This document shows, one piece after another, positions 44,029 through 53,615 of a stretch of DNA of 64,000 nt (positions within the stretch are counted from its first letter, which is position 1; every line of letters starts with the position of its first letter). The translations under genes and the position numbers were made by a program. The stretch comes from JABDJZ01 sp047619685 (GTDB taxonomy: Bacteria > Bacteroidota > Rhodothermia > Rhodothermales > UBA10348): the NCBI GenBank assembly GCA_047619685.1, contig JBLHLC010000005.1, forward strand, positions 76,151-140,150, in the 5' to 3' direction. The notes beneath the pieces are model-generated. The model saw nothing but the letters and a program-made list of their open reading frames with translations, had not been told where the DNA came from and made no database searches.

Positions 44029-45186
44029 ATGCGAATCACTCTCGCCGTAGCCATGAGCCTCATCGCAGCCATCACCTCCGGTTGTCAATCGCAAGGCCAG
44101 AACGCGGCCTATGAGGTGGTGACAACTCCATTCGGCACCCTGCCCGACGGCCGGGCCGTCGATCTCTACACGGTCACGACCCCGTCAGGAATAGTGATGA
44201 AGGTGACGAATTACGGTGGCATTATTACGCACCTCATGGTACCGGATGCGACAGGTACCATAGGCGACGTGGTCCTGGGCTATGACAACCTGGACGCCTA
44301 TCTGGCCAGCACCCCCTACTTCGGCGCCATCATTGGTCGATACGGAAATCGCATTGCCAACGGACGTTTTTCTATTGACGGGACAGCGTTCACGCTGGCA
44401 GCAAACAACGGGCAGAACCACCTGCACGGCGGAATAACCGGTTTTGACAAGGTGCTGTGGGCGGCCGAGGCCTTTTCGGGACCGAGTGGTGCGGGGGTCA
44501 TCTTCAGCTACACAAGCGCAGACGGGGAGGAGGGGTATCCGGGGGCCCTGCAGGTCCAGGTTACCTACACGCTGGGCGATGACGGCAGCCTTGGTTTTGA
44601 CTATGCGGCCTCCACGGACAAGTCGACCCCGGTCAACCTGACGCAGCATTCGTACTTCAATCTGGCGGGCCCCTCCAGTACCTCCATTTTGGGACACGAT
44701 CTCCAGATTGCGGCCAGCCGTTTCACTCCCGTGGACGACGGTCTCATCCCAACCGGGGAACTAGCGGATGTGACCGGCACGCCGTTCGATTTTCGAGCAC
44801 CACACGCCATTGGAGCCCGTATCGAGGCGGACAATGAACAAATGGTGCGGGGCCTCGGGTACGATCACAACTGGGTGCTGGATGGACGAGCGGGCGGGCT
44901 CAAACTGGCCGCCAGGGTAGTGGAGCCGTCCAGCGGCCGTGTGATGGAAGTGCGCACGGAGGAGCCAGGCATCCAGTTCTACTCAGGCAATTTTCTGGAT
45001 GGCACTCTCCCGGCCAAGGGGGGAGGGACGTATGCCCATCGGTCAGGTTTTTGCCTCGAAACCCAGCACTTCCCGGATTCGCCGAACCAGCCCGGGTTTC
45101 CCTCGACGTTGCTGGAGCCCGGTGAGACGTACCGCACACGGACGGTGTATACATTTTCTGTGATCGGGTCCGGGGGCAAGCTATGA
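44029..45186 (+). CDS. Aldose 1-epimerase (galactose mutarotase), lipoprotein
   Basis: 385 residues. Lipobox ITSGC (Cys about residue 18). Mutarotase motifs in order: NYGGIITHLMVPDATG, GRYGNRIANGRFSIDGTAFT, NGQNHLHGGITGFDKVLWAA, VNLTQHSYFNLAG, and near the end LRPE-like PGIQFYSGNFLDGTLP. It interconverts alpha and beta anomers of hexoses, here on the cell surface or periplasm. ATG 44029 begins the signal sequence; the upstream 225-base region also serves the divergent NHL gene. Confidence 0.93.
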   Translation: MRITLAVAMSLIAAITSGCQSQGQNAAYEVVTTPFGTLPDGRAVDLYTVTTPSGIVMKVTNYGGIITHLMVPDATGTIGDVVLGYDNLDAYLASTPYFGAIIGRYGNRIANGRFSIDGTAFTLAANNGQNHLHGGITGFDKVLWAAEAFSGPSGAGVIFSYTSADGEEGYPGALQVQVTYTLGDDGSLGFDYAASTDKSTPVNLTQHSYFNLAGPSSTSILGHDLQIAASRFTPVDDGLIPTGELADVTGTPFDFRAPHAIGARIEADNEQMVRGLGYDHNWVLDGRAGGLKLAARVVEPSSGRVMEVRTEEPGIQFYSGNFLDGTLPAKGGGTYAHRSGFCLETQHFPDSPNQPGFPSTLLEPGETYRTRTVYTFSVIGSGGKL

Positions 45187-45215
45187 CCCCCCGCATCGGG
45201 CAGGGCGAGGACCAG

Positions 45216-47642
45216 TCACTTGGACTGAACAATCTCCCCAGGTCCGGTCAGTCGCACCTCGACCTTCGCCTCGCCGGGTCCCGTATCTGCTGAGACGCTT
45301 AGCCGGTGCGCGCCGGCCCGAACGACCACGTCCGCCGCCTGGACCGGTACCTCCCGGAGGAAATGCCAGGACGAACGATATACCGTTGCTGAACTTCCGC
45401 CGGAGTACTGCAGCATCTGACCTTCCTGCAACACAACTGGAAACGCCAGTTCTCTTACGCCATCCAGTCCAACGACCGGATTCCGAACGGGTCCATCGAC
45501 CGCGGTGATGGACACCACCAGCGGTTGCGGGTCGTAGGCATTCTCGAACGCAAAGGTCTCATTACCGGGCTCTCCCGGCTGACGTTCTTTTGCGGTGTAG
45601 CTGTACTTGAGCGAGGCTACGGGGTATAGCGTCCACGTGCCGCTCCCGGACTCTTCGAGGTGAAACTCCCCGGAAACGTCCTCCATCCTCCGCTTCTGTT
45701 CGACCGAAAATGCCCCTGCCAGGCGCGCGCGTTCCCATACTGCCATCGCGTCGAGCATCTCGCCGGAGCGCCCGTGCTCCCGCAGCACCTTCTGGGATGT
45801 AGAAAGCGCGTACCCGGCGTCGTATGCGGCCGACCGGGCAAGCATCCACTCAATGTCCTCCACCGTGGTCTCCGGCCGCAGACTGAACCAACCCAGCATG
45901 GCCGGCATCAGGTTTCGTTTGAAGTACGGCTGGTTCTTCATCCGGTACTCCGTCTGGCTCTCGCGGAAACCGGCGTACCAGGGCTCGCCCCAGTTCATGC
46001 GGGTATACAGGTGCCAGAAGTAATGCGTGGTCCGGCTGGCTGTGACGATCAGGTCCTGCTGGTTCTCTGGCGTCAAGGCGTCGAACCAGGCCTGGGTAAA
46101 CAGAATCTCGCCGTAATTGCCCATGCCGGTGGAGCGGTTGCCTTCCAGCCCGTCAAAAGAGATGTGGCGAAGCCCCGTCTGATTAAACACGTCGGCGATG
46201 TTGCCGGCCATCTCGACGCTGAGTTCGGGATTGGTCAGGAAGACCTTGTAGCCGTGGTCTGCCAGGAGGGCAATGGTGCTGCTGGATTCGTGCCCGGCGG
46301 GTTTCGTGTTGAAGGCGCCGCGGGTGACATCCAAAAGGCGCCAGGGCTCTTCGGCAGAGACGGCGCTGTACTGGATCAACTCGTCTCCGACCACCACGGT
46401 CCGGAGCGTGCTTCGTTCGCCCGCACGGAATACGTCCGGAGAGGAGACCTGGATTTCGGTCTGGCGAGAGTCCACGTCTCCGGCCAACACGGCCGCGCCG
46501 ACCCGTGCAAGCCTCGGATCCGGGACAGGACTCACATAGGCATCGTGCGGGTGGGTGAAGTTGGACAGCGTGTGCGCTCCGACGCGCATCCCGCGCTCCG
46601 CGGCGCGGTCCACCACGGCCTTCAGACCGGCGCTGCCATTCGGGAAATCGTCTGACCTCAGGGTGAAGTGTCCCCAGGAAGAGAACGGGTCCGGGTGGTA
46701 GAGGATCTGCATGCCCGCGCGTTCGACCACATCAAGGGCTTCGTCCATCGTGGCCTCGCTGAAGGGCATGATGACGTAGGCCTGCGCCGCTCGGGGCGAC
46801 TCTTTGGCCCATACGCCATCCAGCATGGGGTGGGGGAGGCCTTCTGCCAGTTCGACGGCTCCGATTGCAGACAAGGCGTCCCCGGAAGCCGCCCCAAACA
46901 AGGCGATTTTGGACCCAACCACTCCGCCGTCATTGAACGCCGGGGCCACATACTCATCGTAGCCTTGATTTGGAATCACCCGGGTGCGGGAGCGGTTGCG
47001 CGCGTATGCCTGCAGCGTGCTGCCAAAGCTGTCCGGCTTGGCCGCTTCGACCCGGTAGAGCACGTACCGTTTGCCCTCCTCACTCAGGTCGGTGAAGTCT
47101 CCAGACTCGAAGATGTCGAGTTGGGGCATGGCATCGTTTTCGTTCCACGGATAGCCACCCAGGGTTCTGATGTTCAGCGCCTGGAGGCCGACTGCAAACC
47201 CATCGCCCTGAACCACGCCGATGGTTTCCCCGATCAGTTCATTCAGTGTGGTGGGGTAAGGGCCCCACACAACAAGCTCCACGCGGCTGGTGTCGGAAAG
47301 GGACGTGAGCTCGAGCGTGGCGTGCGTGTCCTTGTCCTCGATGCGAACGTCCGCCACCAGGCCCTCCCCAAAGTCCAGCGTCAGCACGCCGGCAGTCTCG
47401 TCCCAGACCGCGCCAGAAGGGGGCCGTAGCACACCGTTCTCGCGAACGGAAAGCAGGGGGGGCGGGACGTTGGGAGGCAGGAAGTTCTGGCCTGTCTCGG
47501 GCCGTGTGAGATCCACCAGCGAACCGTCCGATCCGATTCCGATCTGCAACTGGCCGGCACGGAAGCTCACTTCCGGTCGAGGACTGCAAGCAGCCAGGCC
47601 GAGCGCGGCCAGAAGCAGGAGGAAGCGTGTGGGAGTAAGCAT
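45216..47642 (-). CDS. Large lipoprotein, possible glycoside hydrolase
   Basis: 808 residues. Lipobox LGLAAC (Cys about residue 18). N-terminal and C-terminal beta-rich domains surround a central region with TIM-barrel-like patterns (LYHPDPFSSWGHFTLRSDDF, VGAHTLSNFTHPHDAYV, GLRHISFDGLEGNRSTGMGN) including acidic residues after strands. Later YGEILFTQAWFDALTPENQQ and TTHYFWHLYTRMNWGEPWYA are well conserved-looking but I cannot tie them to a named GH family. It neighbours GalM and CBM9 barrels, so a glycan role is inferred. Confidence 0.6.
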   Translation of the reverse strand: MLTPTRFLLLLAALGLAACSPRPEVSFRAGQLQIGIGSDGSLVDLTRPETGQNFLPPNVPPPLLSVRENGVLRPPSGAVWDETAGVLTLDFGEGLVADVRIEDKDTHATLELTSLSDTSRVELVVWGPYPTTLNELIGETIGVVQGDGFAVGLQALNIRTLGGYPWNENDAMPQLDIFESGDFTDLSEEGKRYVLYRVEAAKPDSFGSTLQAYARNRSRTRVIPNQGYDEYVAPAFNDGGVVGSKIALFGAASGDALSAIGAVELAEGLPHPMLDGVWAKESPRAAQAYVIMPFSEATMDEALDVVERAGMQILYHPDPFSSWGHFTLRSDDFPNGSAGLKAVVDRAAERGMRVGAHTLSNFTHPHDAYVSPVPDPRLARVGAAVLAGDVDSRQTEIQVSSPDVFRAGERSTLRTVVVGDELIQYSAVSAEEPWRLLDVTRGAFNTKPAGHESSSTIALLADHGYKVFLTNPELSVEMAGNIADVFNQTGLRHISFDGLEGNRSTGMGNYGEILFTQAWFDALTPENQQDLIVTASRTTHYFWHLYTRMNWGEPWYAGFRESQTEYRMKNQPYFKRNLMPAMLGWFSLRPETTVEDIEWMLARSAAYDAGYALSTSQKVLREHGRSGEMLDAMAVWERARLAGAFSVEQKRRMEDVSGEFHLEESGSGTWTLYPVASLKYSYTAKERQPGEPGNETFAFENAYDPQPLVVSITAVDGPVRNPVVGLDGVRELAFPVVLQEGQMLQYSGGSSATVYRSSWHFLREVPVQAADVVVRAGAHRLSVSADTGPGEAKVEVRLTGPGEIVQSK

Positions 47643-47732
47643 GTGGGAGTTTGGGACCTTGCACCGTGACAGCGAAGCCGGAAAGTACAACCCCGGGAAG
47701 ACGCCTCAACTCAACCGAACCCCACCATGCGG

Positions 47733-49934
47733 CTACATCTGCAACACGTACGTCAGCTTGGCCACGCCCACCCGGTTGTTCAGCAGCGCATTCCGGAAGT
47801 CGAACTGGTCTTCCTGGCCCGTAAAGTTGTAATTGGTGTTGAAGACCACAAAGAGGTCTGCACCCGGAGAGTGAATCCAGTCGATCCGGATATTGGCCTG
47901 CAGGTTGCCCGAGAAGTTGTCGTACTGGACGAGTGCCTTGGCGAAAAGCTTGCGGCTGGTAGCGGCGTTGGCGCTCAGGGTGAAGGTCGTGGCTTCAAAG
48001 GAGCCGTTCTCGATGGGAATGTCAAAGACGTTGTGTGCGATCCCCGTTTCGAGGTTGAGGTACCTCCCGGTGCGCAGACCGATCCCTCCGATGTACCGGG
48101 TGCGGTCTCCACCGAAATAGTCCTCCAAGAGAATGCCGCCCTTGAGTGAAAAGAGCTTGCTGGAGTCGGTCCCGAACCCAAAGGATAAAGCGTTAGACAC
48201 GTAGTCCCTTGCAACGATTTCAGCGTCCGGACGGATAAAAAAGGAGTCTTCAAGCCGCTCGAAGTTGCGCCCTAGTTCCAGGGAAATGGTCTCCCTGGCC
48301 CTGAAACGACCCGTAATTTTCAGATTCAAGTCGGAAGACTGCTTTTGATTGTCCTGCCCGTTGGCCAGTGACCCGGACAACCCGATCGAATAGGACCGGA
48401 AGAACTCGCCCTTCAGTTGGGGGCCGTAGGTCGTTGAGGCACTGTACTGCTTCAGGTCCCGGCGCCGGACGAAGCCCAGGGCGGGATTGAAGTTCTTGCC
48501 CACGTTCGTGTAGCCACCCACCCATTGCCAGTCCGCGTTGCTCAGGGCCAAACTCACGCTTCCGGCAGCATCGGAGGCACCCTCTTCACTGTCCAGAACG
48601 TGGGTGTACCATCCGTCAATCTGGCTGTTGCCCCAGAAGCGCCTGCGCGCGTCAACCCCAAGCGCCCGGTTGTAGCCGTCTCCCCTTTCGAGATTGGTGA
48701 CAATGGCCCCGACGGTCGTTCGCTGAAAAACATCCCCTCGTACCCGGACCACCGTGTTGTTGGCGGACGCCAGGTCCAACTCGGCGTTCTTGCCGGTCTG
48801 GATGTTGAGCACCCCAACGGAGAGTTTGTCGAATTGCCCAACCAGACGCGCGCCGGCCAGAATGTCATTCGAGATCCCGATTCGCCGGGAGAAGAATGTC
48901 TCCGTGGTCCGGGAGTCACCGAATTCGAACAGGCCCGCCCGCTCCAGGAAGAACTCGCGTTTCTCGGGGAAGAAGAGGTTGAACCGCGTCAGGTCCAACT
49001 GCACGTCGTCCGACTCCACCTGCGCAAAGTCTGTATTCAGCGTGACGTCCACCGTGACGCTCGAATTGACGGCCCATTTTACGTCCAGTCCAATGTCCTG
49101 CTGCGTGTCAGTTTCGGTGTGGTCTGCGTCCACCCGGAATTCCTGCGCGCCCGTGATGACGTAAGGCTTGATGAGGATATTGCGTCCGGGCTCCACGTTC
49201 TGGATGCCGGTGAGGGTGGCGTATTGGGAGACCTGGAAGATGCCCGCCGAATACTTTCTCGGAATGAAGGGCCAAATGGACCGCTCGCCCGTCCTGTTAA
49301 GGAATCGCATAATGGCGACGCCCATGGTGAGTTCGTCGGCGTTATCGAAACGGATCGTCTTGAAGGGGATGGCCAACTCCACGTGCCACCCGTCGTCGCC
49401 GATGCGCCCTTCGCTCTGGTAGATGCCATCCCATTGCCAGTCGCTCCGGGTCATGGCCTCGTCCGTGATGATGGCGTCATCCTGGGTTCCGAGGACGTTC
49501 GTCTCGAAGAGGTAGGCGTTCCGGTCATCGTCGTAGGTGTCGATGAGGAGCCAGAACATGTCGTCGTTTCCGTTCGGTCCGCCACGCTCCAGGTTGCGGG
49601 CCCTAATCAGATCCGGATCGGAATCATAAAAGCTGAGCCCGAAATAGAGGTTTTCGGCGTCGTAGGCAATGCGAATTGCCGAAGGCTGGGTGGCCAGTTC
49701 TCCCTCGTTTGGATTCAGCTGAACGAAGGTCTCTGCCGGGGTGGTGAGCGTCCATATTTCGTCGTCGATGATCCCGTCAATATGGGGCGGCGTCTGAGCG
49801 AAAACGGCCGTAATGCCGTTGTCAGCCCCAATCTTGATCTGGGGCGGGAGGGTCTGGGCGGCAGCTGGTCGTGGGGCCAGAACGAGGATCATCACCACGA
49901 CGAAGGCCGCGGGACGAGTCTTGGGGGATGGCAT
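47733..49934 (-). CDS. DUF5916 protein with CBM9-like domain, paralogue of 35075 gene
   Basis: 733 residues. Signal peptide (FVVVMILVLAPRPAAAQ). Same order as the paralogue: HIDGIIDDEIWTLTTPAETF, ENLYFGLSFYDSDPDLIRAR, VELAIPFKTIRF, then FAQVESDDVQLDLTRFNLFF and PEKREFFLERAGLFEFGDSR, and a C-terminal set of beta strands (AKALVQYDNFSGNLQANIRI). The two share most motifs but differ through the middle, so an old duplication. ATG 49934 gives the signal peptide. Function unknown. Confidence 0.88.
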   Translation of the reverse strand: MPSPKTRPAAFVVVMILVLAPRPAAAQTLPPQIKIGADNGITAVFAQTPPHIDGIIDDEIWTLTTPAETFVQLNPNEGELATQPSAIRIAYDAENLYFGLSFYDSDPDLIRARNLERGGPNGNDDMFWLLIDTYDDDRNAYLFETNVLGTQDDAIITDEAMTRSDWQWDGIYQSEGRIGDDGWHVELAIPFKTIRFDNADELTMGVAIMRFLNRTGERSIWPFIPRKYSAGIFQVSQYATLTGIQNVEPGRNILIKPYVITGAQEFRVDADHTETDTQQDIGLDVKWAVNSSVTVDVTLNTDFAQVESDDVQLDLTRFNLFFPEKREFFLERAGLFEFGDSRTTETFFSRRIGISNDILAGARLVGQFDKLSVGVLNIQTGKNAELDLASANNTVVRVRGDVFQRTTVGAIVTNLERGDGYNRALGVDARRRFWGNSQIDGWYTHVLDSEEGASDAAGSVSLALSNADWQWVGGYTNVGKNFNPALGFVRRRDLKQYSASTTYGPQLKGEFFRSYSIGLSGSLANGQDNQKQSSDLNLKITGRFRARETISLELGRNFERLEDSFFIRPDAEIVARDYVSNALSFGFGTDSSKLFSLKGGILLEDYFGGDRTRYIGGIGLRTGRYLNLETGIAHNVFDIPIENGSFEATTFTLSANAATSRKLFAKALVQYDNFSGNLQANIRIDWIHSPGADLFVVFNTNYNFTGQEDQFDFRNALLNNRVGVAKLTYVLQM

Positions 49935-50180
49935 TCTATGGGGCGCTTGGGCTGGGGGAACGGGCTTGAGTCGCACCTACGCCCGTTCTCTCCGAAGGAT
50001 GCGGGGCGCCGAGTCTGGAGGAGTGCGCTCGGTCGAGTCTGCCTTCAACGAAACGGCCGGCGCAACCCTGACGGTCGCGACCGTTTGCAAGGGGGAGCAG
50101 ATTGCCTCAAAACCCAAAGCGCCGGACCCGACCTTGGGATTTCAGTTGTATTCAGAATCTCGTCCCACGTCGGAATCAGA

Positions 50181-52351
50181 ATGATCAACCGCAGGCGCTT
50201 TGCGGCACTGACTCTGGTGTTGGGTCTTCTGCTGGCCCCCTCGGTCAGCGGCCGGCAATCGACCCGTTGGACCAAGGCGGCCGGCCCGTTTGGAGGGGAT
50301 GTGCGCAGCGTAGTTGCCGCGCCCAATGGCGACGTCTGGATTTACGTCGGTGATCAGTTAGCGCGATCGTCGGATAGTGGGCTCACCTGGAGCTTGGTGG
50401 ATAACGGGCCCAGAGGCTCGGGCAGGATTGGGTTCGCCGGTATGGACACGGTCCTTACGGGCCACTTCACCTCAGTTGATCGGGGCGATACTTGGACGAG
50501 AACGGGGCTGCCTCCGGCCGTACGTGTATTAGATGTGCTATTCGATGGATCCTCGGGTTCACTTCTCGTCGCAGGGAGAGACACTTTGTGGCGATCCAAG
50601 GATTTTGGAAAGACGTTCTCGGCCAAGCCAGGGCTCTACCTCGTGGACTTGCACGGACTGAACGACATCGCCATCTTCGGCCGCATCCGCCCGGCCAGCC
50701 CGGACGAGGATGAATTCCTTGGACGGTCTGTAGACGGGGGCTCAACTGGGACGCAGTGGGGCTACCGCTGGGTCACTATGCCGTCGGAATGCCGTTTGAA
50801 GATGCCAGCGGCCTATATCAAGTGGGGTTCGAGAGCGGGTCTACCCGGCTTTTCCGATCCTTGGACTCCGGGGCCACCTGGGAAATTCTCCCGGGTGCCA
50901 TCTGTCCGGCGCAGGAAATCTTGGGAAGAAACAGTGACGGTCGGCTCATGGTGCTGACGCTGGATGCAGTCGAAACGGTCCGGCCTCAGGGTGGCTGCAA
51001 TGTCCTCTTCCGGCCGATAGTGGGTCGGACCACCGTTGTCGGCAGCTCCGCTCCGTACTGGGGCGCGATCCAGGATGCCCTTGCTCTACCAGGAGATGGG
51101 ACATTCGTGGTCGCGGGCACCGATCTCATCATTTCGACAGGAGTAAACTCGGATTGGGCGGTCTCTCCATTGCGTGGTGTCTCAAAACTAACGCCGCTGT
51201 CCATTCACGCCGATCCGCGAATTGGTCGCTGGTGGATCGGGACGTATGGTCCGGGGGTCTTCCGCTCAGACGACGGCGGACTGACCTGGGACTCGAGCGG
51301 TGCGGAGGTCCTGCAAATAACAGACCTGGCAACGGGGTCGACACCCTACGACGTCTGGGCGGCGACGGAGTTTGACGGGCTTCGCCGGAGCCGGGATGGT
51401 GGCGAGAGTTGGGGGCTGGTTCCTAACAGAGAACTTTGCGGAGACACGGACCACCGGCCCGTGAGTGACCTCGGTTTCGTACGGTCATCGGGAGTTTTGT
51501 TGAGCATTTGGCCCAACTGCGATGTTTACGGCAGCCCTGACGGGGGAGAAACCTGGATCAGTCAAGAGGCTCCGCAGACCGGCCGCAAGTATCAGTACTG
51601 GGCAAGCCACATCAGCCCGGACGGCACCGTTGTGGTTAGCACCCAAGCACAGGACGGTGCAGAAATTTGGCGCCGCCAGTCCGGCAATTCAACATGGACG
51701 AGGGTTGGTACCAAACTTAGCATCTCATCCCGTCTCGTATTTGAGGACAGCCGCCGCGACGTGTGGGCGAGCAACAGAATGGATACGTCCCGGGAGCAGC
51801 ATGGGCTCTTTCGTGCACAGCCGCCCGACACAACTTGGACGTTGAGACTGGTGACGGGAAGACCGACTGCGATGTTGGAGACACCCGACGGTTCCCTCTG
51901 GGTGAGTTCATTCGAGGGCGTTTGGCGCTCCGGGGACGGCGGAGATACTTGGGTGTCAGCCAATGACGGCTTCGCAAGTCCGGCTGTTGTATCTCTGGCG
52001 TGGGACCCGTTTTGGCGAGAGGTCCTCGCGGGGGCGTACCAGGACGGCGTGTATTCGCTATCGCTTCCCTCGACAATCGACCGGGCTGCCCAGCCTGTTC
52101 CCGAGGCCTTCAACGTATCGGCTTACCCCAATCCGTTCTTGGGCGCGTTGACTTTGGAGGTGGTGGGCACGGCTGGCCCGCTAACGCTCGAGGTCTTCGA
52201 TCTGCTTGGGAGGCGCGTACTTGCCAGGCACGGCGCCACGGCGGCCACCCATCACGCCCTCGACACCTCCGCGCTAGCGCCCGGGCTGTATCTCTATCGC
52301 GTCACAGTCAAGAACGAGACGCGCCGAGGGGTAGTGGTTCGGTCAAGATGA
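50181..52351 (+). pseudogene. BNR/propeller T9SS protein, interrupted by single-base frameshift
   Basis: From ATG 50181 (MINRRRFAALTLVLGLLLAP, signal peptide) the protein has BNR-type repeats (SSDSGLTWSLVD, DRGDTWTRTGLPP). At G5 (50736-50740) the frame must lose one base: the continuing frame reads LNWDAVGLPLGHYAVGMPFE, later SRDGGESWGLV, SPDGGETWISQEAP, RSGDGGDTWVSANDGFASP, and a type A sorting domain (PEAFNVSAYPNPFLGALTLE, VFDLLGRRVLARHG). Repaired length is about 723 residues, a normal secreted protein of this phylum. One extra G would restore it, so this may be a base-calling error rather than decay. Confidence 0.8.
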
Positions 52352-52427
52352 CTGCCTCACTCTCGCGCCGCACGGTCTGCCGCCCCGGATAACCGTGCCT
52401 TGAACGCCGGTGCTCGCAGGCTAGCGC

Positions 52428-53519
52428 CTACCTCGCCTGGCTGAGAAAGACCTTGACGTTGTCTGTCACGCCATCGGCCACCAGGAAGTCGTCGACCCCA
52501 TCTCCGTTCAGGTCACCGGCCGCCAATCCCCACGGATTCCCGGACACCGGCAACCGAACCATCTCATGAGCTGTGGGGTGGCCGCGGACTATAAGCGCTT
52601 CTCCGTTCCACGTGGCTACCAGGGCGTCGCCCAACGTGTCACCGTCGAAATTGCCCACCTCAATCGTCTTGATGCCGCGGGCCATGGGGATGGCACGGCC
52701 CTCTTCGAATCCACCCCGGCCGTCACCCGGCAAGACACGCACCCCGGAGCCGCCCTGGCCGGAGCCCGCTACGAGGTCCAGGTACCCGTCCCCCGTCATT
52801 TCCATCAACGCGACCGCAGACGGCGCAAATCCGGTGGGTATAAGACGAGGTTGGCTCCAAACTTCGGGAGCCAGCTGGAGGACAACTGCCACGTTTCGAG
52901 GGTTCGGTGTCACAAAATCCAGGCGGCCGTCGGAATCCAGGTCCCGCACCGCAAAACCCAAATATGGGTCACCCCCAACGGAGATCGGCGTGCCTGGCGT
53001 CTGAAATCTGCCGCCACCCAAACCGGTCAGAACGAGCAGCGCCCCGCCATTGCGATGATCCACGACCAGATCCGGTTGTCCGTCTGCGTTGACGTCGTGG
53101 ATTTCAACCACATGTGGATGTGGGTCCACGCCGATTTCCAGCTTCCGGACTCGCTCAAATCCGCCTGCGCCGTCGCCAAACAGGAGCGTGAGATGCGTGG
53201 TCTCGTGATTGGCCACGACCACATCCGGCGCACCGTCCAGGTCTATATCGCCCACGGCCAGCTCCGTTGGATTGACGCCCGCCTCCTGGCTCCGGGTTTT
53301 GGTCAGCGAGCCCGCGCCGTCGCCCAGGAATACCTCAAGCTGGGAGTCGGCGGACACGACCATCAGGTCCATCTGCCCGTCCCCGTTCATATCGTTGAGT
53401 GCCAACGATGCCTCTCCCGGTCCAGCGCTGATCGAGTGGGCCACGAAGAAAGCGGATCCAACCCGAACAGTGTCCGCCGAGACGGAGGTTAGAAAAAAGG
53501 ATGCCAAGAGAAGGATCAT
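52428..53519 (-). CDS. FG-GAP/VCBS repeat beta-propeller protein
   Basis: 363 residues. Signal peptide (MILLLASFFLTSVSAD). Seven FG-GAP/VCBS blades with DMNGDGQMDLMVVS, DIDLDGAPDVVVAN, DVNADGQPDLVVDH, DLDSDGRLDFVTPN, EMTGDGYLDLVAGS and DLNGDGVDDFLVAD calcium loops. Expected to be exported; no sorting domain is visible. Convergent with the BNR gene. ATG 53519 sets the signal peptide. Confidence 0.9.
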   Translation of the reverse strand: MILLLASFFLTSVSADTVRVGSAFFVAHSISAGPGEASLALNDMNGDGQMDLMVVSADSQLEVFLGDGAGSLTKTRSQEAGVNPTELAVGDIDLDGAPDVVVANHETTHLTLLFGDGAGGFERVRKLEIGVDPHPHVVEIHDVNADGQPDLVVDHRNGGALLVLTGLGGGRFQTPGTPISVGGDPYLGFAVRDLDSDGRLDFVTPNPRNVAVVLQLAPEVWSQPRLIPTGFAPSAVALMEMTGDGYLDLVAGSGQGGSGVRVLPGDGRGGFEEGRAIPMARGIKTIEVGNFDGDTLGDALVATWNGEALIVRGHPTAHEMVRLPVSGNPWGLAAGDLNGDGVDDFLVADGVTDNVKVFLSQAR

Positions 53520-53615
53520 GGACGTTACGTTTCCAATAAAGACACTCAAGGGTTCGCGGAGTCGCCCTTGGCACAAACCCTTGTGCTGCGCGAGTAACCC
53601 CGAAAGCTGCGTCAC

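Noticed and set aside
45660..46655. 331-residue plus-strand frame opposite the large lipoprotein
   Set aside because: No signal or motif; the opposite frame has lipobox and coherent domains.
48525..50180. Long plus-strand frame antisense to the DUF5916 gene
   Set aside because: It runs through a well conserved coding gene on the other strand; only the end (from 50181) is a real gene start, so the rest is a GC-codon shadow.
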